64,000 bases of DNA from Bacteroidia bacterium (GCA_030427635.1 JAUIBA010000002.1:186001-250000); one strand, 5' to 3'; numbered from the stretch's first letter, positions 9,110-17,843 are shown. Made by a program: numbers and translations. Notes: generated by a model not told the origin, from the letters alone.

Positions 9110-9724
9110 CTACATCCCGAATGCAATACCCAGGCGTGTGCCGGGTATTCCGGCCGGATATGGACTGTACTGACCCTGCAGCAGGTCATATACCAGCTCA
9201 AAATACAGAGATGCTCTGCCACCCAGGGAATTACGTACACCAGCACCTATCAATGCACACTGGTTGGTCACACTTGCACGGCGGTACTTTATTTCTCCGG
9301 TCACAAGGTCCGGTACTGCCTGATTTACAGATATGAGGTCATACTCATATCCGGCCAGCACGTAGTACTGGTGATATACATTACAGCGCACCCATACATT
9401 GGGATATATAAGATTGGCCTTGTCGAAGTATATTTTATTATTCTGGTCAATGGTTCCGGCCTGGCGCTGATAAAGATAACCCAGGCCTACACCTACAGAA
9501 AGGGGTTTCAATACATGATACCCAATGAAAGGAGAAGTACCTATACTGAAATAATGGGTAGCCAACCCAAAGTTGATACCGCCACCCAGCACAAGTTTAT
9601 CAGGGTCATAACCACCCTTTTTCTTTTTCTTATAGTTGGTTTTACCTGAGCTGTTATAGACCTGCTGCGCATAGGTAGCCGACACTCCCAGGAGCAACAT
9701 CACAAGAAGCAGCATCTTTTTCAT
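9110..9724 (-). CDS. Putative outer-membrane beta-barrel protein with signal peptide
   Basis: 204 residues. Residues 1-19 (MKKMLLLVMLLLGVSATYA) form a clear Sec signal peptide with cleavage before QQV. A lysine-rich patch (KTNYKKKKKGG) follows, and then alternating polar/aromatic strands with Gly turns up to a C-terminal Phe-Gly-Met. This resembles the small outer-membrane beta-barrels (OmpA/porin-like) common in Bacteroidota. It is a single gene with its own terminator. No function can be assigned. Confidence 0.75.
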   Translation of the reverse strand: MKKMLLLVMLLLGVSATYAQQVYNSSGKTNYKKKKKGGYDPDKLVLGGGINFGLATHYFSIGTSPFIGYHVLKPLSVGVGLGYLYQRQAGTIDQNNKIYFDKANLIYPNVWVRCNVYHQYYVLAGYEYDLISVNQAVPDLVTGEIKYRRASVTNQCALIGAGVRNSLGGRASLYFELVYDLLQGQYSPYPAGIPGTRLGIAFGM

Positions 9725-9862
9725 AGAGAAAAATTTTAATGACGAAGTTACTGATAAATACGTTCGCGGCAGTTTTGTAGCTGCGCGACTGCAATAATTA
9801 ACAAATTACAGACAGCAGTTTTCCCGCAATGGTTTGAACGGGAGCGGACAGAATTTGTTGTT

Positions 9863-10131
9863 TCAACCCTGCTTTTTGTTGCGTAGATGCCTGATGTAGC
9901 CACCAATTAGCAGGTACAGATACATGGCCACAATAAAAATGGTATAAAACAGATAGCTGTTCATGGCATTTGGCACAAGCCGGAACCATAATACAGATAT
10001 CCCCACAGCTGCGGGTATAGCCAGGAGATGAAAGAGGGCCTTAGCACCCAGGCGACCCTTGCCGGGTAGCAATGCCCCCGTATCAGTACCAGTGATGTAG
10101 CTATGGATGCGGTGATAAGAGTGATGAGCAT
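9863..10131 (-). CDS. Small membrane protein, apparently frameshifted in a C5 run
   Basis: The frame ending at 9863 gives two hydrophobic segments and the basic end RHLRNKKQG, but its only start is a TTG at 10072 preceded by non-coding-looking sequence. A second frame starts with ATG at 10131 and encodes MLITLITASIATSLVLIRG, a convincing first membrane segment. Adding one C to the run at 10075-10079 joins them into one 89-residue, three-span protein reading LVLIRGALLPGKGRLGAK across the join. It may be a sequencing error, a true frameshift, or a TTG-started 69-residue protein. It follows yidD on the same strand. Function unknown. Confidence 0.5.
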
Positions 10132-10186
10132 AAGTTATGAGTGGTCTGTCGGTACCCGTGTAGTATCGTCATTCCCGATATGAGGG

Positions 10187-10408
10187 TCAGGGAACCGGGT
10201 CATAGCCATGCCCTCCCCATGGGTGGCAGGAAAGGAATCTGCGTATGGTCATTTTCCCTCCTTTCAGAGGGCCATACTTTTTTATAGCTTCCAGCCCGTA
10301 GGCACTGCAGGTAGGCGTATAGCGGCACTTAGCCCCGAAAAATGGTGATATAGCGCCCTGATAAAACCGGATAATGCCTATAAATACTATAGATAACAGT
10401 TTACGCAT
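10187..10408 (-). CDS. yidD: Membrane protein insertion efficiency factor YidD
   Basis: 73 residues, nearly all conserved-family sequence: IRFYQGAISPFFGAKCRY, TPTCSAYGLEAIKKYG and LSCHPWGGHGYDPVP. The three conserved cysteines (in CRYTPTC and SCHPW) are present. YidD sits at the inner membrane and helps YidC-dependent insertion. The gene overlaps the end of rnpA by eight bases (ATGCGTAA), the usual arrangement in the rpmH-rnpA-yidD cluster. Confidence 0.96.
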   Translation of the reverse strand: MRKLLSIVFIGIIRFYQGAISPFFGAKCRYTPTCSAYGLEAIKKYGPLKGGKMTIRRFLSCHPWGGHGYDPVP

Positions 10409-10808
10409 GTGCAGGTTTTTGAACTATTGTTAGCAGTTTTTCCACTACCTGGTCCATTGCGCCGGCCACCTGTGCAAAGTCTGGCAGCTCTGTAGTGGTG
10501 GCTATAAGGAACACATGTACCGAGCGGCCTTCAGGCATAGCCGTTATTATCGGCCCCTTGCGGGTACGCCATGCCTCTGCCAGCAGCCTGCGTACGCGGT
10601 GCCGGTCTACCGATTTTCTGAATTTTTTCTTGGGTACAGAGAAGCCCGCCATCAGCGGATAGGTGGCTGGCCTGCTGCCGGGTGCAGCATCATGTATAAG
10701 ATATACTACTCTGAGGGGAAAAACAGAAAACGCTTTCCCTGTACGGAAAAGCGTAGTAATATGCTGCTCTTTTTTGAGCCGCTCATATACCTTTAAAGTA
10801 TTACGAAT
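10401..10808 (-). CDS. rnpA: Ribonuclease P protein component, probable ATT start codon
   Basis: The protein subunit of RNase P, which matures tRNA 5' ends. The C-terminal half shows the conserved block FSVPKKKFRKSVDRHRVRRL. An ATG-started version begins only at 10652 and lacks the whole N-terminal part. The frame continues upstream without a stop and reads NTLKVYERLKKEQHITTLF and GKAFSVFPLRVVYL, which is standard RnpA N-terminus. No ATG, GTG or TTG occurs there. The codon at 10808-10806 is ATT, giving (M)RNTLKVYERL, which aligns with the common MRNTxxxxERL start and gives 135 residues. It lies 19 bases after the rpmH stop codon and overlaps yidD. Confidence 0.85.
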   Translation of the reverse strand: MRNTLKVYERLKKEQHITTLFRTGKAFSVFPLRVVYLIHDAAPGSRPATYPLMAGFSVPKKKFRKSVDRHRVRRLLAEAWRTRKGPIITAMPEGRSVHVFLIATTTELPDFAQVAGAMDQVVEKLLTIVQKPAHA

Positions 10809-10827
10809 GGCAAAAAGATTTAACTGA

Positions 10828-10983
10828 TTACTTCAGACGACGCTCATCAGAAACTGTAAGCTTATGACGGCCCTTAGCGCGGCGCGATGCGAGCACCTTA
10901 CGACCATTCGCTGATTCCATACGCTTACGGAATCCATGAACTGACTTACGACTACGGCGGTGCGGTTGATATGTACGTTTCAT
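10828..10983 (-). CDS. rpmH: 50S ribosomal protein L34
   Basis: 51 residues: [20 protein letters not shown], then [19 protein letters not shown] and a short tail ending ERRLK. This is the highly basic L34 sequence of the large ribosomal subunit. It is the first gene of rpmH-rnpA-yidD and lies about 37 bases downstream of a good promoter. Confidence 0.97.
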   Translation of the reverse strand: MKRTYQPHRRSRKSVHGFRKRMESANGRKVLASRRAKGRHKLTVSDERRLK

Positions 10984-11019
10984 AACTGCTGAATTTTATT
11001 GTCCTTTTGCAAGGGAGTG

Positions 11020-11051
11020 CAAAGGTATAAGAAAAATCCTGAACAAACAAA
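11020..11051 (-). promoter_or_regulatory. Promoter of the rpmH operon
   Basis: On the minus strand a -7 box TACCTTTG (11027-11020) is preceded by TTTG boxes at 11047-11044 and 11051-11048, giving spacers of 16 and 20 bases. This fits the Bacteroidota primary sigma factor consensus TTTG/TAnnTTTG. Confidence 0.75.
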
Positions 11052-11221
11052 ATGTATATACAATTTTGTTTGCTCTGTCTTACAAAAACAGGATACCCAG
11101 CATCAGCAAAGATAGACACAGATATGTATTCTACGGCTTTTTAACATTAGTATCACCCCCCGGCTACCGATATGCTGTTAACTTTGCGGGCGTTCTTTTC
11201 ACGAAAAACTGTAACTGTTAC

Positions 11222-12307
11222 ATGTATTCTTTTCTTGACGTAAGGTTTCTGGACAATACTGTAAAGGACTGGGGTATTGCCCTGGCTATTGTACTCGGTA
11301 CTTTTATTATTGTAGCTATAGGCGGCACAGCGCTGCTCAACAGGCTGAAACGGGCTGCTTCCCGCACGGAAAATCATTATGATGATATTGTGGTGCTGGC
11401 TGTAGAGAAGTTTGTATTCCCCCTATTGTATATAGGCGGGGTTTATATGGCATTCTCTTACCTTTCTTTCTCTGCCCGTATTAATAAAGGTATTCATGCA
11501 GGACTGCTGCTTGTGTATACCTACTTCATTCTGCGCATTATTACCTCTATCATACAATACATGGTCACATCTTTCCTCAGCAAGCAGGAAGGTGGTGATA
11601 CAAAGAAGAAACAGGCAAAAGGGTTTATCATCATTGCAAAGTTCATTGTCTGGGTGCTGGGTTTTGTGTTCGTACTGGACAATATGGGCTTTAATGTATC
11701 GGCTATCATTGCCGGTCTGGGTGTAGGTGGTATCGCTATTGCCCTTGCAGCTCAGACCGTTCTGGGCGATTTGTTTGCCTATTTCATCATCTTCTTCGAC
11801 CGTCCGTTTGAGATAGGTGACTTTATTGTATTTGATACCGAGACCGGAGTTGTGGAATATATAGGTGTAAAATCTACCCGCATCAGAACGCTGAACGGGC
11901 AGTTGCTCATATGCTCAAACAAAGACCTTACCAATGCGCGGGTAAATAACTACCGGAATATGGTAAAAAGGCGTGTGGTGTTTAAAATAGGTATTGAATA
12001 CAGTACACCATCTGACATGGTAGCTGCTGTGCCGGAAATGGTAAAAACCATTGTTACATCTCATGAAAAGGTAGAGTTCGACAGAGGTCACTTTTCCGGT
12101 TTTGGTGACAGTAGTCTCAATTTTGAGTTCGTTTATTACATACTGGCGCCGGAATATGCTACATATATGGACATACAGCAGAGCATTAACCTGAAGCTGC
12201 TCCGTGAGTTTGAGGAGAAGAAGATAGCATTTGCTTTCCCCAGCCGTACACTGTATGTGCAGAATCTGAACAGCTCGTCAGAGTCTACGGGGCTTATGGC
12301 CGATTAG
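11222..12307 (+). CDS. Small-conductance mechanosensitive channel, MscS family
   Basis: 361 residues from the ATG at 11222. Three to four membrane spans (about 15-35, 60-80, 90-110 and 135-155) lead into the pore-lining TM3 and beta domain GVGGIAIALAAQTVLGDLFA and FDRPFEIGDFI, the MscS hallmark, followed by a soluble vestibule domain. It releases solutes on hypo-osmotic shock. A longer frame opens at 11066, but a -7 box TAACTTTG lies at 11179-11186, so transcription should start around 11193 and the first 52 codons would not be transcribed. It is divergent from rpmH. Confidence 0.92.
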   Translation: MYSFLDVRFLDNTVKDWGIALAIVLGTFIIVAIGGTALLNRLKRAASRTENHYDDIVVLAVEKFVFPLLYIGGVYMAFSYLSFSARINKGIHAGLLLVYTYFILRIITSIIQYMVTSFLSKQEGGDTKKKQAKGFIIIAKFIVWVLGFVFVLDNMGFNVSAIIAGLGVGGIAIALAAQTVLGDLFAYFIIFFDRPFEIGDFIVFDTETGVVEYIGVKSTRIRTLNGQLLICSNKDLTNARVNNYRNMVKRRVVFKIGIEYSTPSDMVAAVPEMVKTIVTSHEKVEFDRGHFSGFGDSSLNFEFVYYILAPEYATYMDIQQSINLKLLREFEEKKIAFAFPSRTLYVQNLNSSSESTGLMAD

Positions 12308-12433
12308 GATTTCCCGGGGCAAACAGCATTTTGCTGCAGGTACATCAGATGATAGAAAAGTCATAATAGAATTTTCTTTTCTCAGATAAAACACCTATTT
12401 TTCAAAAGTATAATAAAATACCTCTGATACTTT

Positions 12434-13558
12434 ATGATAATTGGTGTACTAAAGGAGCAGGCTCCGGAAACGCGCGTTTCTCTGGTGCCGGAGGTTGCAG
12501 TCGCGCTGGTGAAGATGAATGTCACAGTATGGATAGAGCAGGGTGCCGGTGTATCCGCATTCTACTCTGATGAGGCTTACACTGCCACCGGCGCTCAGAT
12601 TACAACAGCAGCAGAGATTAATGAAAAGGCCGATGTGGTCCTTGCCATACAACCGTCTGCTGCCGGTGCTGCAAAGCCCGGCAGTGTGCTGATGGGAGTA
12701 TATCAGCCGCTGTTCAACTTTGCTCAGATGCAGGAGTGGGCTGCAAAAAATTATACCGTCTTTAGTCTGGACACTATTCCCCGCACTACCCGGGCCCAGG
12801 CTATGGATGTGCTGAGCTCGCAGGCCAATATTGCAGGGTATAAAGCCGTACTGCTGGCGGCCTATCAGTATTGCCGCTACTTCCCCATGTTTATGACTGC
12901 CGCAGGCAGTATCCCACCGGCCAAGGTGCTGATACTGGGTGCCGGTGTAGCAGGGCTGCAGGCTATAGCCACGGCCCGGCGCCTGGGTGCTGTGGTAGAG
13001 GTATTTGATACCCGCCCCGCAGTAAAGGAGGAGGTAATGAGCCTGGGTGCAAAATTTGTAGAGGTAGAAGGTGCGGCCGATGCTTCTAAAGCTGGTGGCT
13101 ATGCCGTAGAGCAGAGCGATGATTTTCAGCGCCGCCAGCGGGAAAAGATACATGAGCACGCCAGAAAAAGCGATATCATTATTACCACAGCACAGATACC
13201 GGGCCGCAAAGCGCCTATACTCATTACGCAGGCCATGATCAATGATATGCGGGCAGGCTCTGTTATCATTGACCTGGCTTCTGTAACAGGTGGTAATACC
13301 GAGCTTACGCAGGATGCGCAGACGGTGGTGCATAATGGGGTTACCATCATAGGTAACTCTGCACTGGCGGCTACTGCAGCTTCTGATGCCAGCCGTATGT
13401 ATGCAAAGAATGTGCTGAATTTCTCTAAACTCATCATTGACAAGGACGGAGGACTCCATCTCAACTTTGAGGATGATATAGTGAAGGGTACTGCTATAAC
13501 GCATGGCGGTAAAGTGGTCAATGAGCGCGTTCTGGCCCTTACCGGTGTGCCGGCATAG
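12434..13558 (+). CDS. pntAA: NAD(P) transhydrogenase subunit alpha, NAD-binding part (PntAA)
   Basis: 374 residues. The alanine dehydrogenase/PNT N-terminal domain (MIIGVLKEQAPETRVSLVP) is followed by a Rossmann site ILGAGVAGLQAIATARRLGA and the RQREKIHEHARKSDIIITTA and QIPGRKAPILIT blocks. It forms the NAD(H)-binding domain I of the proton-translocating transhydrogenase, which reduces NADP+ with NADH at the expense of the proton gradient. Alpha is split into two genes here, the normal arrangement in many bacteria. The following genes are 57 and 38 bases away in one operon. Confidence 0.96.
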   Translation: MIIGVLKEQAPETRVSLVPEVAVALVKMNVTVWIEQGAGVSAFYSDEAYTATGAQITTAAEINEKADVVLAIQPSAAGAAKPGSVLMGVYQPLFNFAQMQEWAAKNYTVFSLDTIPRTTRAQAMDVLSSQANIAGYKAVLLAAYQYCRYFPMFMTAAGSIPPAKVLILGAGVAGLQAIATARRLGAVVEVFDTRPAVKEEVMSLGAKFVEVEGAADASKAGGYAVEQSDDFQRRQREKIHEHARKSDIIITTAQIPGRKAPILITQAMINDMRAGSVIIDLASVTGGNTELTQDAQTVVHNGVTIIGNSALAATAASDASRMYAKNVLNFSKLIIDKDGGLHLNFEDDIVKGTAITHGGKVVNERVLALTGVPA

Positions 13559-13615
13559 CGTTGCTGCTATATACTGAATCGTTTTTCTTATTTCTCTACT
13601 ATTATAATAACTGGC

Positions 13616-13936
13616 ATGGATACAATCATCAGTTTATTTAACGACCCGGCAAGCTACCGGCTGCTCACCATTGTTATTCTCTCGGTTTTTCTTGGTATAG
13701 AGGTTATATCAAGGGTGCCGTCAGTATTGCATACGCCGCTTATGAGTGGTGCCAACGCCATACACGGTGTGGTGATAATAGGCGCTATAATAGTTATGGG
13801 CCAGGCCCCTTCCGACGATTATGTGGCGCTGGTGCTGGGTTTTCTGGCAGTGATACTGGGCACGCTCAATGTGGTGGGGGGATTTGTGGTTACCGACAGG
13901 ATGCTGGAAATGTTCAGCAAAAAGAAAAAGAAGTGA
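13616..13936 (+). CDS. pntAB: NAD(P) transhydrogenase subunit alpha, membrane part (PntAB)
   Basis: 106 residues with three to four hydrophobic segments, containing the conserved SRVPSVLHTPLMSGANAI and a lysine-rich C-terminus (SKKKKK). It supplies part of the proton-conducting domain II of the transhydrogenase. It lies between the NAD-binding subunit and pntB. Confidence 0.95.
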   Translation: MDTIISLFNDPASYRLLTIVILSVFLGIEVISRVPSVLHTPLMSGANAIHGVVIIGAIIVMGQAPSDDYVALVLGFLAVILGTLNVVGGFVVTDRMLEMFSKKKKK

Positions 13937-13974
13937 TTTTTATTTAAGTCTTTCAATCCCAAATTCCGTTACGC

Positions 13975-15381
13975 ATGGAAAGTACGATACTTCAGTTAAG
14001 CTATCTGATAGGCTCTGTAACATTCATCATTGGTCTTAAGATGCTGTCGCACCCCGATAGTGCCCGTAAGGGAAATATGGTGGCTGCCGTAGGCATGACC
14101 ATTGCTATACTGGCCACTATATTCCTGTATGAGCACAATGGGGAAAAGCTGCACAACTTCGGCTGGATATTTGCCGGCCTCGCAGTGGGTACTATAGTAG
14201 GTACACTGGCAGCAAAAAGAGTGCAGATGACCGCCATGCCGGAAATGGTGAGCCTGTTCAATGGTATGGGGGGCGCATGCGCCATGCTTATATCTATGGT
14301 AGAGTATAATCATATGCAGCATGCAGGCGAGGCTGCAGCTACCACCGGTACCATGCTGGTGATAGTGCTGGGTATGGTTATAGGTACGGTATCTTTTGCG
14401 GGTAGTATCATAGCCTGGGGCAAGCTCAATGGCAGTATAAAAGACCGCACTATACCTGCTGGTCAGATACTGAACTTCCTTATGATGGGGGGTGTGGTAG
14501 TACTTTCTGTAATGCTTATGACGGGTATGGCCAGTGGGGCAGCGGTGTTTTATGGTATTGCAGCGCTGGCAGCGCTTTATGGGGTGCTTTTTGTAATGCC
14601 TATAGGTGGTGCCGATATGCCGGTGGTTATTTCCCTGCTCAACTCATTTACGGGCTGTGCTGCGGCATTTGGCGGCTTTCTTTATGACAATCCTGTTATG
14701 CTTACAGGGGGTATTCTGGTAGGCTCGGCCGGTACCATACTTACCATACTCATGTGTAAGGCTATGAACCGCTCACTGAAGAATGTACTCATAGGCTCGT
14801 TTGGCGCAAAGGCTACCGGCGGCGGCGGTGCCGGCGGCAAGGAGCAGGGCAACTATAAGGAAATATCTATGAATGATACCGCTACACTTATGGCTTATGC
14901 CCAGAAGGTGATGATAATTCCGGGCTATGGTCTTGCTGTAGCGCAGGCACAGCATACCTGCCACGAGCTGGAGAAAGTGCTGAATGAGAAAGGGGTAGAG
15001 GTATCGTACGGCATTCATCCGGTAGCGGGTCGTATGCCGGGGCATATGAATGTATTGCTGGCTGAGGCCGATGTGCCGTATGAAAAACTGCTGGAAATGG
15101 AAGATGCCAATGACCAGATGGGGGGCACAAATGTGGTGCTGATACTGGGAGCCAATGATGTGGTGAACCCTGCGGCAAAAGAAGATCCGTCAAGCCCCAT
15201 ATATGGTATGCCTATACTGGAAGTGGAAAAGGCAGACCATGTTATTGTAAATAAGAGAAGTATGAAGCCGGGCTATGCAGGTATAGAAAATGAACTGTTC
15301 TTCAGGCCTAAGTCGTCAATGCTGTTTGGCGATGCTAAAAAAGTACTCCAGTCTCTGGTAGGGGAGCTGAAGCAAATGTAA
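13975..15381 (+). CDS. pntB: NAD(P) transhydrogenase subunit beta (PntB)
   Basis: 468 residues. The N-terminal two-thirds holds eight or nine membrane spans of domain II (proton channel). A Gly-rich linker (KATGGGGAGGKEQG, about 280-293) leads to the NADP(H)-binding domain III with VMIIPGYGLAVAQAQ, YGIHPVAGRMPGHMNVLLAE and the NKRSMKPGYAG motif. Together with the two preceding genes it makes a complete transhydrogenase supplying NADPH. No obvious terminator is visible in the 80 bases that follow. Confidence 0.96.
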   Translation: MESTILQLSYLIGSVTFIIGLKMLSHPDSARKGNMVAAVGMTIAILATIFLYEHNGEKLHNFGWIFAGLAVGTIVGTLAAKRVQMTAMPEMVSLFNGMGGACAMLISMVEYNHMQHAGEAAATTGTMLVIVLGMVIGTVSFAGSIIAWGKLNGSIKDRTIPAGQILNFLMMGGVVVLSVMLMTGMASGAAVFYGIAALAALYGVLFVMPIGGADMPVVISLLNSFTGCAAAFGGFLYDNPVMLTGGILVGSAGTILTILMCKAMNRSLKNVLIGSFGAKATGGGGAGGKEQGNYKEISMNDTATLMAYAQKVMIIPGYGLAVAQAQHTCHELEKVLNEKGVEVSYGIHPVAGRMPGHMNVLLAEADVPYEKLLEMEDANDQMGGTNVVLILGANDVVNPAAKEDPSSPIYGMPILEVEKADHVIVNKRSMKPGYAGIENELFFRPKSSMLFGDAKKVLQSLVGELKQM

Positions 15382-15462
15382 CTCCATGTTCACCGGATAG
15401 TAATGAATGTTTTGGTATACGAATGTGTGAGTAAAATTGAAAACTTTAACTAAATTTAGGCC

Positions 15463-16056
15463 ATGATAAGTAAGAAAGACGGTCTGGTCACTGCCGGATT
15501 GGCAATTCTGTGTATATTTTTCGCTGCTGTTTACGTGTCTGTGTCCTCATGCACAAGGCCGTTAGAAGATAACCCATGGGCTTGCAACTATGTGTACTGC
15601 CAGAACGGAGGCCGTTGTGACAGTGCTAAATGCAAGTGTCCTACAGGGTTTGAAGGAACTGACTGCTCTGTAGCTACTATAGAAAAATTCCTGGGCAACT
15701 GGCGCATGCATGTTACCTACGTAGGTAGTGACTCGGCCGGGCTGGTAGGAAAAGACACTACCTATATCAGCGACTGGAAGGCAACAGCTACCAGTACTAC
15801 GTTCTTTATCAACAGGTTTGACGATAATCCTTATTATAACAGCGTAACCTGTGTGCTGGATACTGTGGACAAGAACCGGTTTAACATGGATACTACCGCC
15901 GTGCTGAATATGATGTATGACCATTACAGAATACGCAAGGGATGGGGTGTTATCTACAACGGAGATTCTATCAGCGCATGGATAGCTGTGCGTCGTCTGA
16001 ATGCCACCGTCAACTGGCAGAATGATACCATAGTTCTTGCTGCAACAAAACTCTGA
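15463..16056 (+). CDS. Putative lipoprotein with an EGF-like domain
   Basis: 197 residues. The N-terminal hydrophobic segment (about 9-29) ends in VSSC, a possible lipobox with Cys30. Residues 41-68 carry six cysteines spaced C-x4-C-x5-C-x4-C-x-C-x8-C, with QNGGRC and CPTGFEGTDC, a textbook EGF-like pattern. The remaining 125 residues resemble a small beta-rich domain (EKFLGNWRM, lipocalin-like start), common in secreted Bacteroidota lipoproteins. A role at the cell surface is inferred. I do not recognise a named family for the whole protein. Confidence 0.7.
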   Translation: MISKKDGLVTAGLAILCIFFAAVYVSVSSCTRPLEDNPWACNYVYCQNGGRCDSAKCKCPTGFEGTDCSVATIEKFLGNWRMHVTYVGSDSAGLVGKDTTYISDWKATATSTTFFINRFDDNPYYNSVTCVLDTVDKNRFNMDTTAVLNMMYDHYRIRKGWGVIYNGDSISAWIAVRRLNATVNWQNDTIVLAATKL

Positions 16057-16119
16057 TGAGGGCGGGTCGGCAGCACGTTTTCAGCCGGTTAGACATCAAA
16101 AAAAAATCCTGAAAAATAT

Positions 16120-16151
16120 TTTGCAAAAACGGAAATCTTATTCTACTTTTG
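16120..16151 (+). promoter_or_regulatory. Promoter of the tRNA cluster
   Basis: TTTG at 16120-16123 and TACTTTTG at 16144-16151 with a 20-base spacer match the Bacteroidota -33/-7 consensus very well. The first tRNA starts 43 bases downstream. Confidence 0.8.
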
Positions 16152-16194
16152 CAATCCCTTTAGTGATAAGGGTTACACAAGTTCTTTGTAAGCA

Positions 16195-16267
16195 GCCACT
16201 TTAGCTCAGCTGGTAGAGCAACTGATTTGTAATCAGTAGGTCGCTGGTTCGATTCCGGCAAGTGGCT
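16195..16267 (+). tRNA. tRNA-Thr (anticodon TGT)
   Basis: A 73-base cloverleaf with acceptor stem GCCACTT/AAGTGGC and discriminator T. The anticodon stem ACTGA/TCAGT encloses the loop TTTGTAA, so the anticodon is TGT (16228-16230). The T-loop GGTTCGATTCC is present. CCA is not encoded. Confidence 0.95.
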
Positions 16268-16351
16268 CTGTATTTTAGAGACTGAAAAAGAAAAAGGTAA
16301 TACGCGATATCAAATTCCTGGGTTGCTTTTTTCTTTTTCGGCTTTTAAAAC

Positions 16352-16438
16352 GGGCACATTCCACAAGCGGCCAACGTGAGCAGACTGTAAATCTGCCGTC
16401 TTTCGACTTCGGAGGTTCGAATCCTTCTGTGCCCACCA
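16352..16438 (+). tRNA. tRNA-Tyr (anticodon GTA), CCA encoded
   Basis: A class II tRNA with acceptor stem GGGCACA/TGTGCCC, discriminator A and an encoded CCA at 16436-16438. The anticodon loop CTGTAAA gives GTA. A long variable arm (CCGTCTTTCGACTTCGG) precedes the T arm GGTTCGAATCC. It is the only one of the four tRNAs here with an encoded CCA. Confidence 0.95.
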
Positions 16439-16518
16439 CTGTAATGTGAAAATGATATTGTTGTAGTTCTTTAAATAACATGCCTCATTTTCACATTTTT
16501 TATGTGAGTCTTTAAAAA

Positions 16519-16591
16519 GCGGGAGTAGCTCAGTTGGTAGAGCGACAGCCTTCCAAGCTGTAGGTCGCGGGTTCGAGCCTCGTCTCCCGCT
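16519..16591 (+). tRNA. tRNA-Gly (anticodon TCC)
   Basis: A 73-base cloverleaf with acceptor stem GCGGGAG/CTCCCGC and discriminator T. The anticodon stem ACAGC/GCTGT with loop CTTCCAA gives TCC. T arm GGGTTCGAGCC. Confidence 0.95.
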
Positions 16592-16621
16592 CTCTTTTTA
16601 GAAGAAAAGTTCTTAATCAAA

Positions 16622-16693
<72 letters not shown>

Positions 16694-16821
16694 CTTTTTC
16701 TTTTCTCATCTTTTTCTCTCTTTTCTTTTATTCTGTTTACTTTTAGTTGCTTCAGTGTTATACTGTATGCTATTGTAATTTATTCCTGTTACTCCGGTAT
16801 AATACCTGTGTCTTATAGTCA

Positions 16822-17838
16822 ATGAAAAAGCTGCTGGTAAACGAGTATTTTCTGATATTCCTCTTCTGCATGGCAGCAGTACATGGTGCTGCTTTTTCAC
16901 TAATGGACAATTTTGACCTTGCCAATTGTCCCGACTGTAAAACATTTCTGGGCCTTGCTAAAATGGATCTGATGCAGAGCCCCATAAGGCGGTACCGTCC
17001 CATAGTGCCGGTATTGGCCGGTGGGATAAACTGGTTGTTTGGCAGGGTGTTCCATGTACTGAAGCCCAACTCTTTTGCCGGTGATTTTGCACTGTCTTTC
17101 AGTTTTTGCCTGGTCAATAGCATTATTGTAAGCCTCTGGGGTACAGTCATTTACCGTTTTGGTAAGGCGTTCGGCCTGTCGGCTATATGGGCTGCTGCCG
17201 GCACCCTGGTAATGCTCACCTGCCGCTGGACACCCTATATAGCCGGTACTCCCATGGCCGACTCTATATACTGCCTGGTTACGGGCCTCGTGCTGCTGGG
17301 TATAAAAGAGCGTAATAACCGCCTCATTACTGCCGCTATATTTCTGGGCCCATTTGCCAAGGAGGCTTTCATATTTGTTGCACCACTCATATTCATATAC
17401 AGCAGTATGCCCCGGGGACGGCAGCTGCTATACTTTGCTTTATCAGGTATTTTTGTATTTTCGTTCAGATACCTGTACGACAGAGTAGTTGGCACAGCAC
17501 CTGCAAGCGGACTGGAAGCAGATCTGGATCACCTCAATTATCTGGTGTCCAATACCCGAAGATTACTGAGTTTTCATGGCGCATATGATGTACTCTCAAA
17601 TATGGGGTTATGGCTTCTGTTTCCATTGGGCATCATGTTTACCGGTAGCGGGGCCAGGAAAGAAATGCGTTCTTTATTTCCCCCGTTTGTACTGGTTTAT
17701 ATGGTGGTGATATTGCTGCACATGATACTTTCCAGCTCTTTTGAGCGCATGTTTTACCTCACGATGCCGGTATTGTGTATGGTTACAGGATGGTCTTTGT
17801 ACAGAATTTACGGGATGATAACACAGACAGAAAAATAA
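16822..17838 (+). CDS. Multi-pass membrane protein of unknown function between tRNA-Thr and tuf
   Basis: 338 residues, strongly hydrophobic, with about nine membrane spans. The N-terminus (MKKLLVNEYFLIFLFCMAAV) is a signal-anchor-like span. Periplasmic-loop features such as DNFDLANCPDCKTF, the repeated RYRPIVPVLAGG and a conserved-looking RWTPYIAGTPMADS recall the EpsG/GT-C style of polytopic proteins, but no diagnostic motif is seen. It lies in the same direction between tRNA-Thr(GGT) and tuf, a place where most Bacteroidota have no gene (see findings). Read-through from the tRNA promoter is possible. No function is assigned. Confidence 0.7.
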   Translation: MKKLLVNEYFLIFLFCMAAVHGAAFSLMDNFDLANCPDCKTFLGLAKMDLMQSPIRRYRPIVPVLAGGINWLFGRVFHVLKPNSFAGDFALSFSFCLVNSIIVSLWGTVIYRFGKAFGLSAIWAAAGTLVMLTCRWTPYIAGTPMADSIYCLVTGLVLLGIKERNNRLITAAIFLGPFAKEAFIFVAPLIFIYSSMPRGRQLLYFALSGIFVFSFRYLYDRVVGTAPASGLEADLDHLNYLVSNTRRLLSFHGAYDVLSNMGLWLLFPLGIMFTGSGARKEMRSLFPPFVLVYMVVILLHMILSSSFERMFYLTMPVLCMVTGWSLYRIYGMITQTEK

Positions 17839-17843
17839 TTTTA

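Noticed and set aside
12449..13504. Long minus-strand frame opposite pntAA; similar long frames at 22657-23694 and 47643-48650
   Set aside because: Antisense shadows of strongly conserved genes, rich in Cys/His/Tyr, with no recognisable family.
12434..13936. Split transhydrogenase alpha subunit as a frameshift
   Set aside because: Separate pntAA and pntAB genes are a normal arrangement in many bacteria and both frames are intact.
16275..16481. Minus-strand frame over tRNA-Tyr
   Set aside because: It overlaps an intact tRNA gene and has no domain or promoter.
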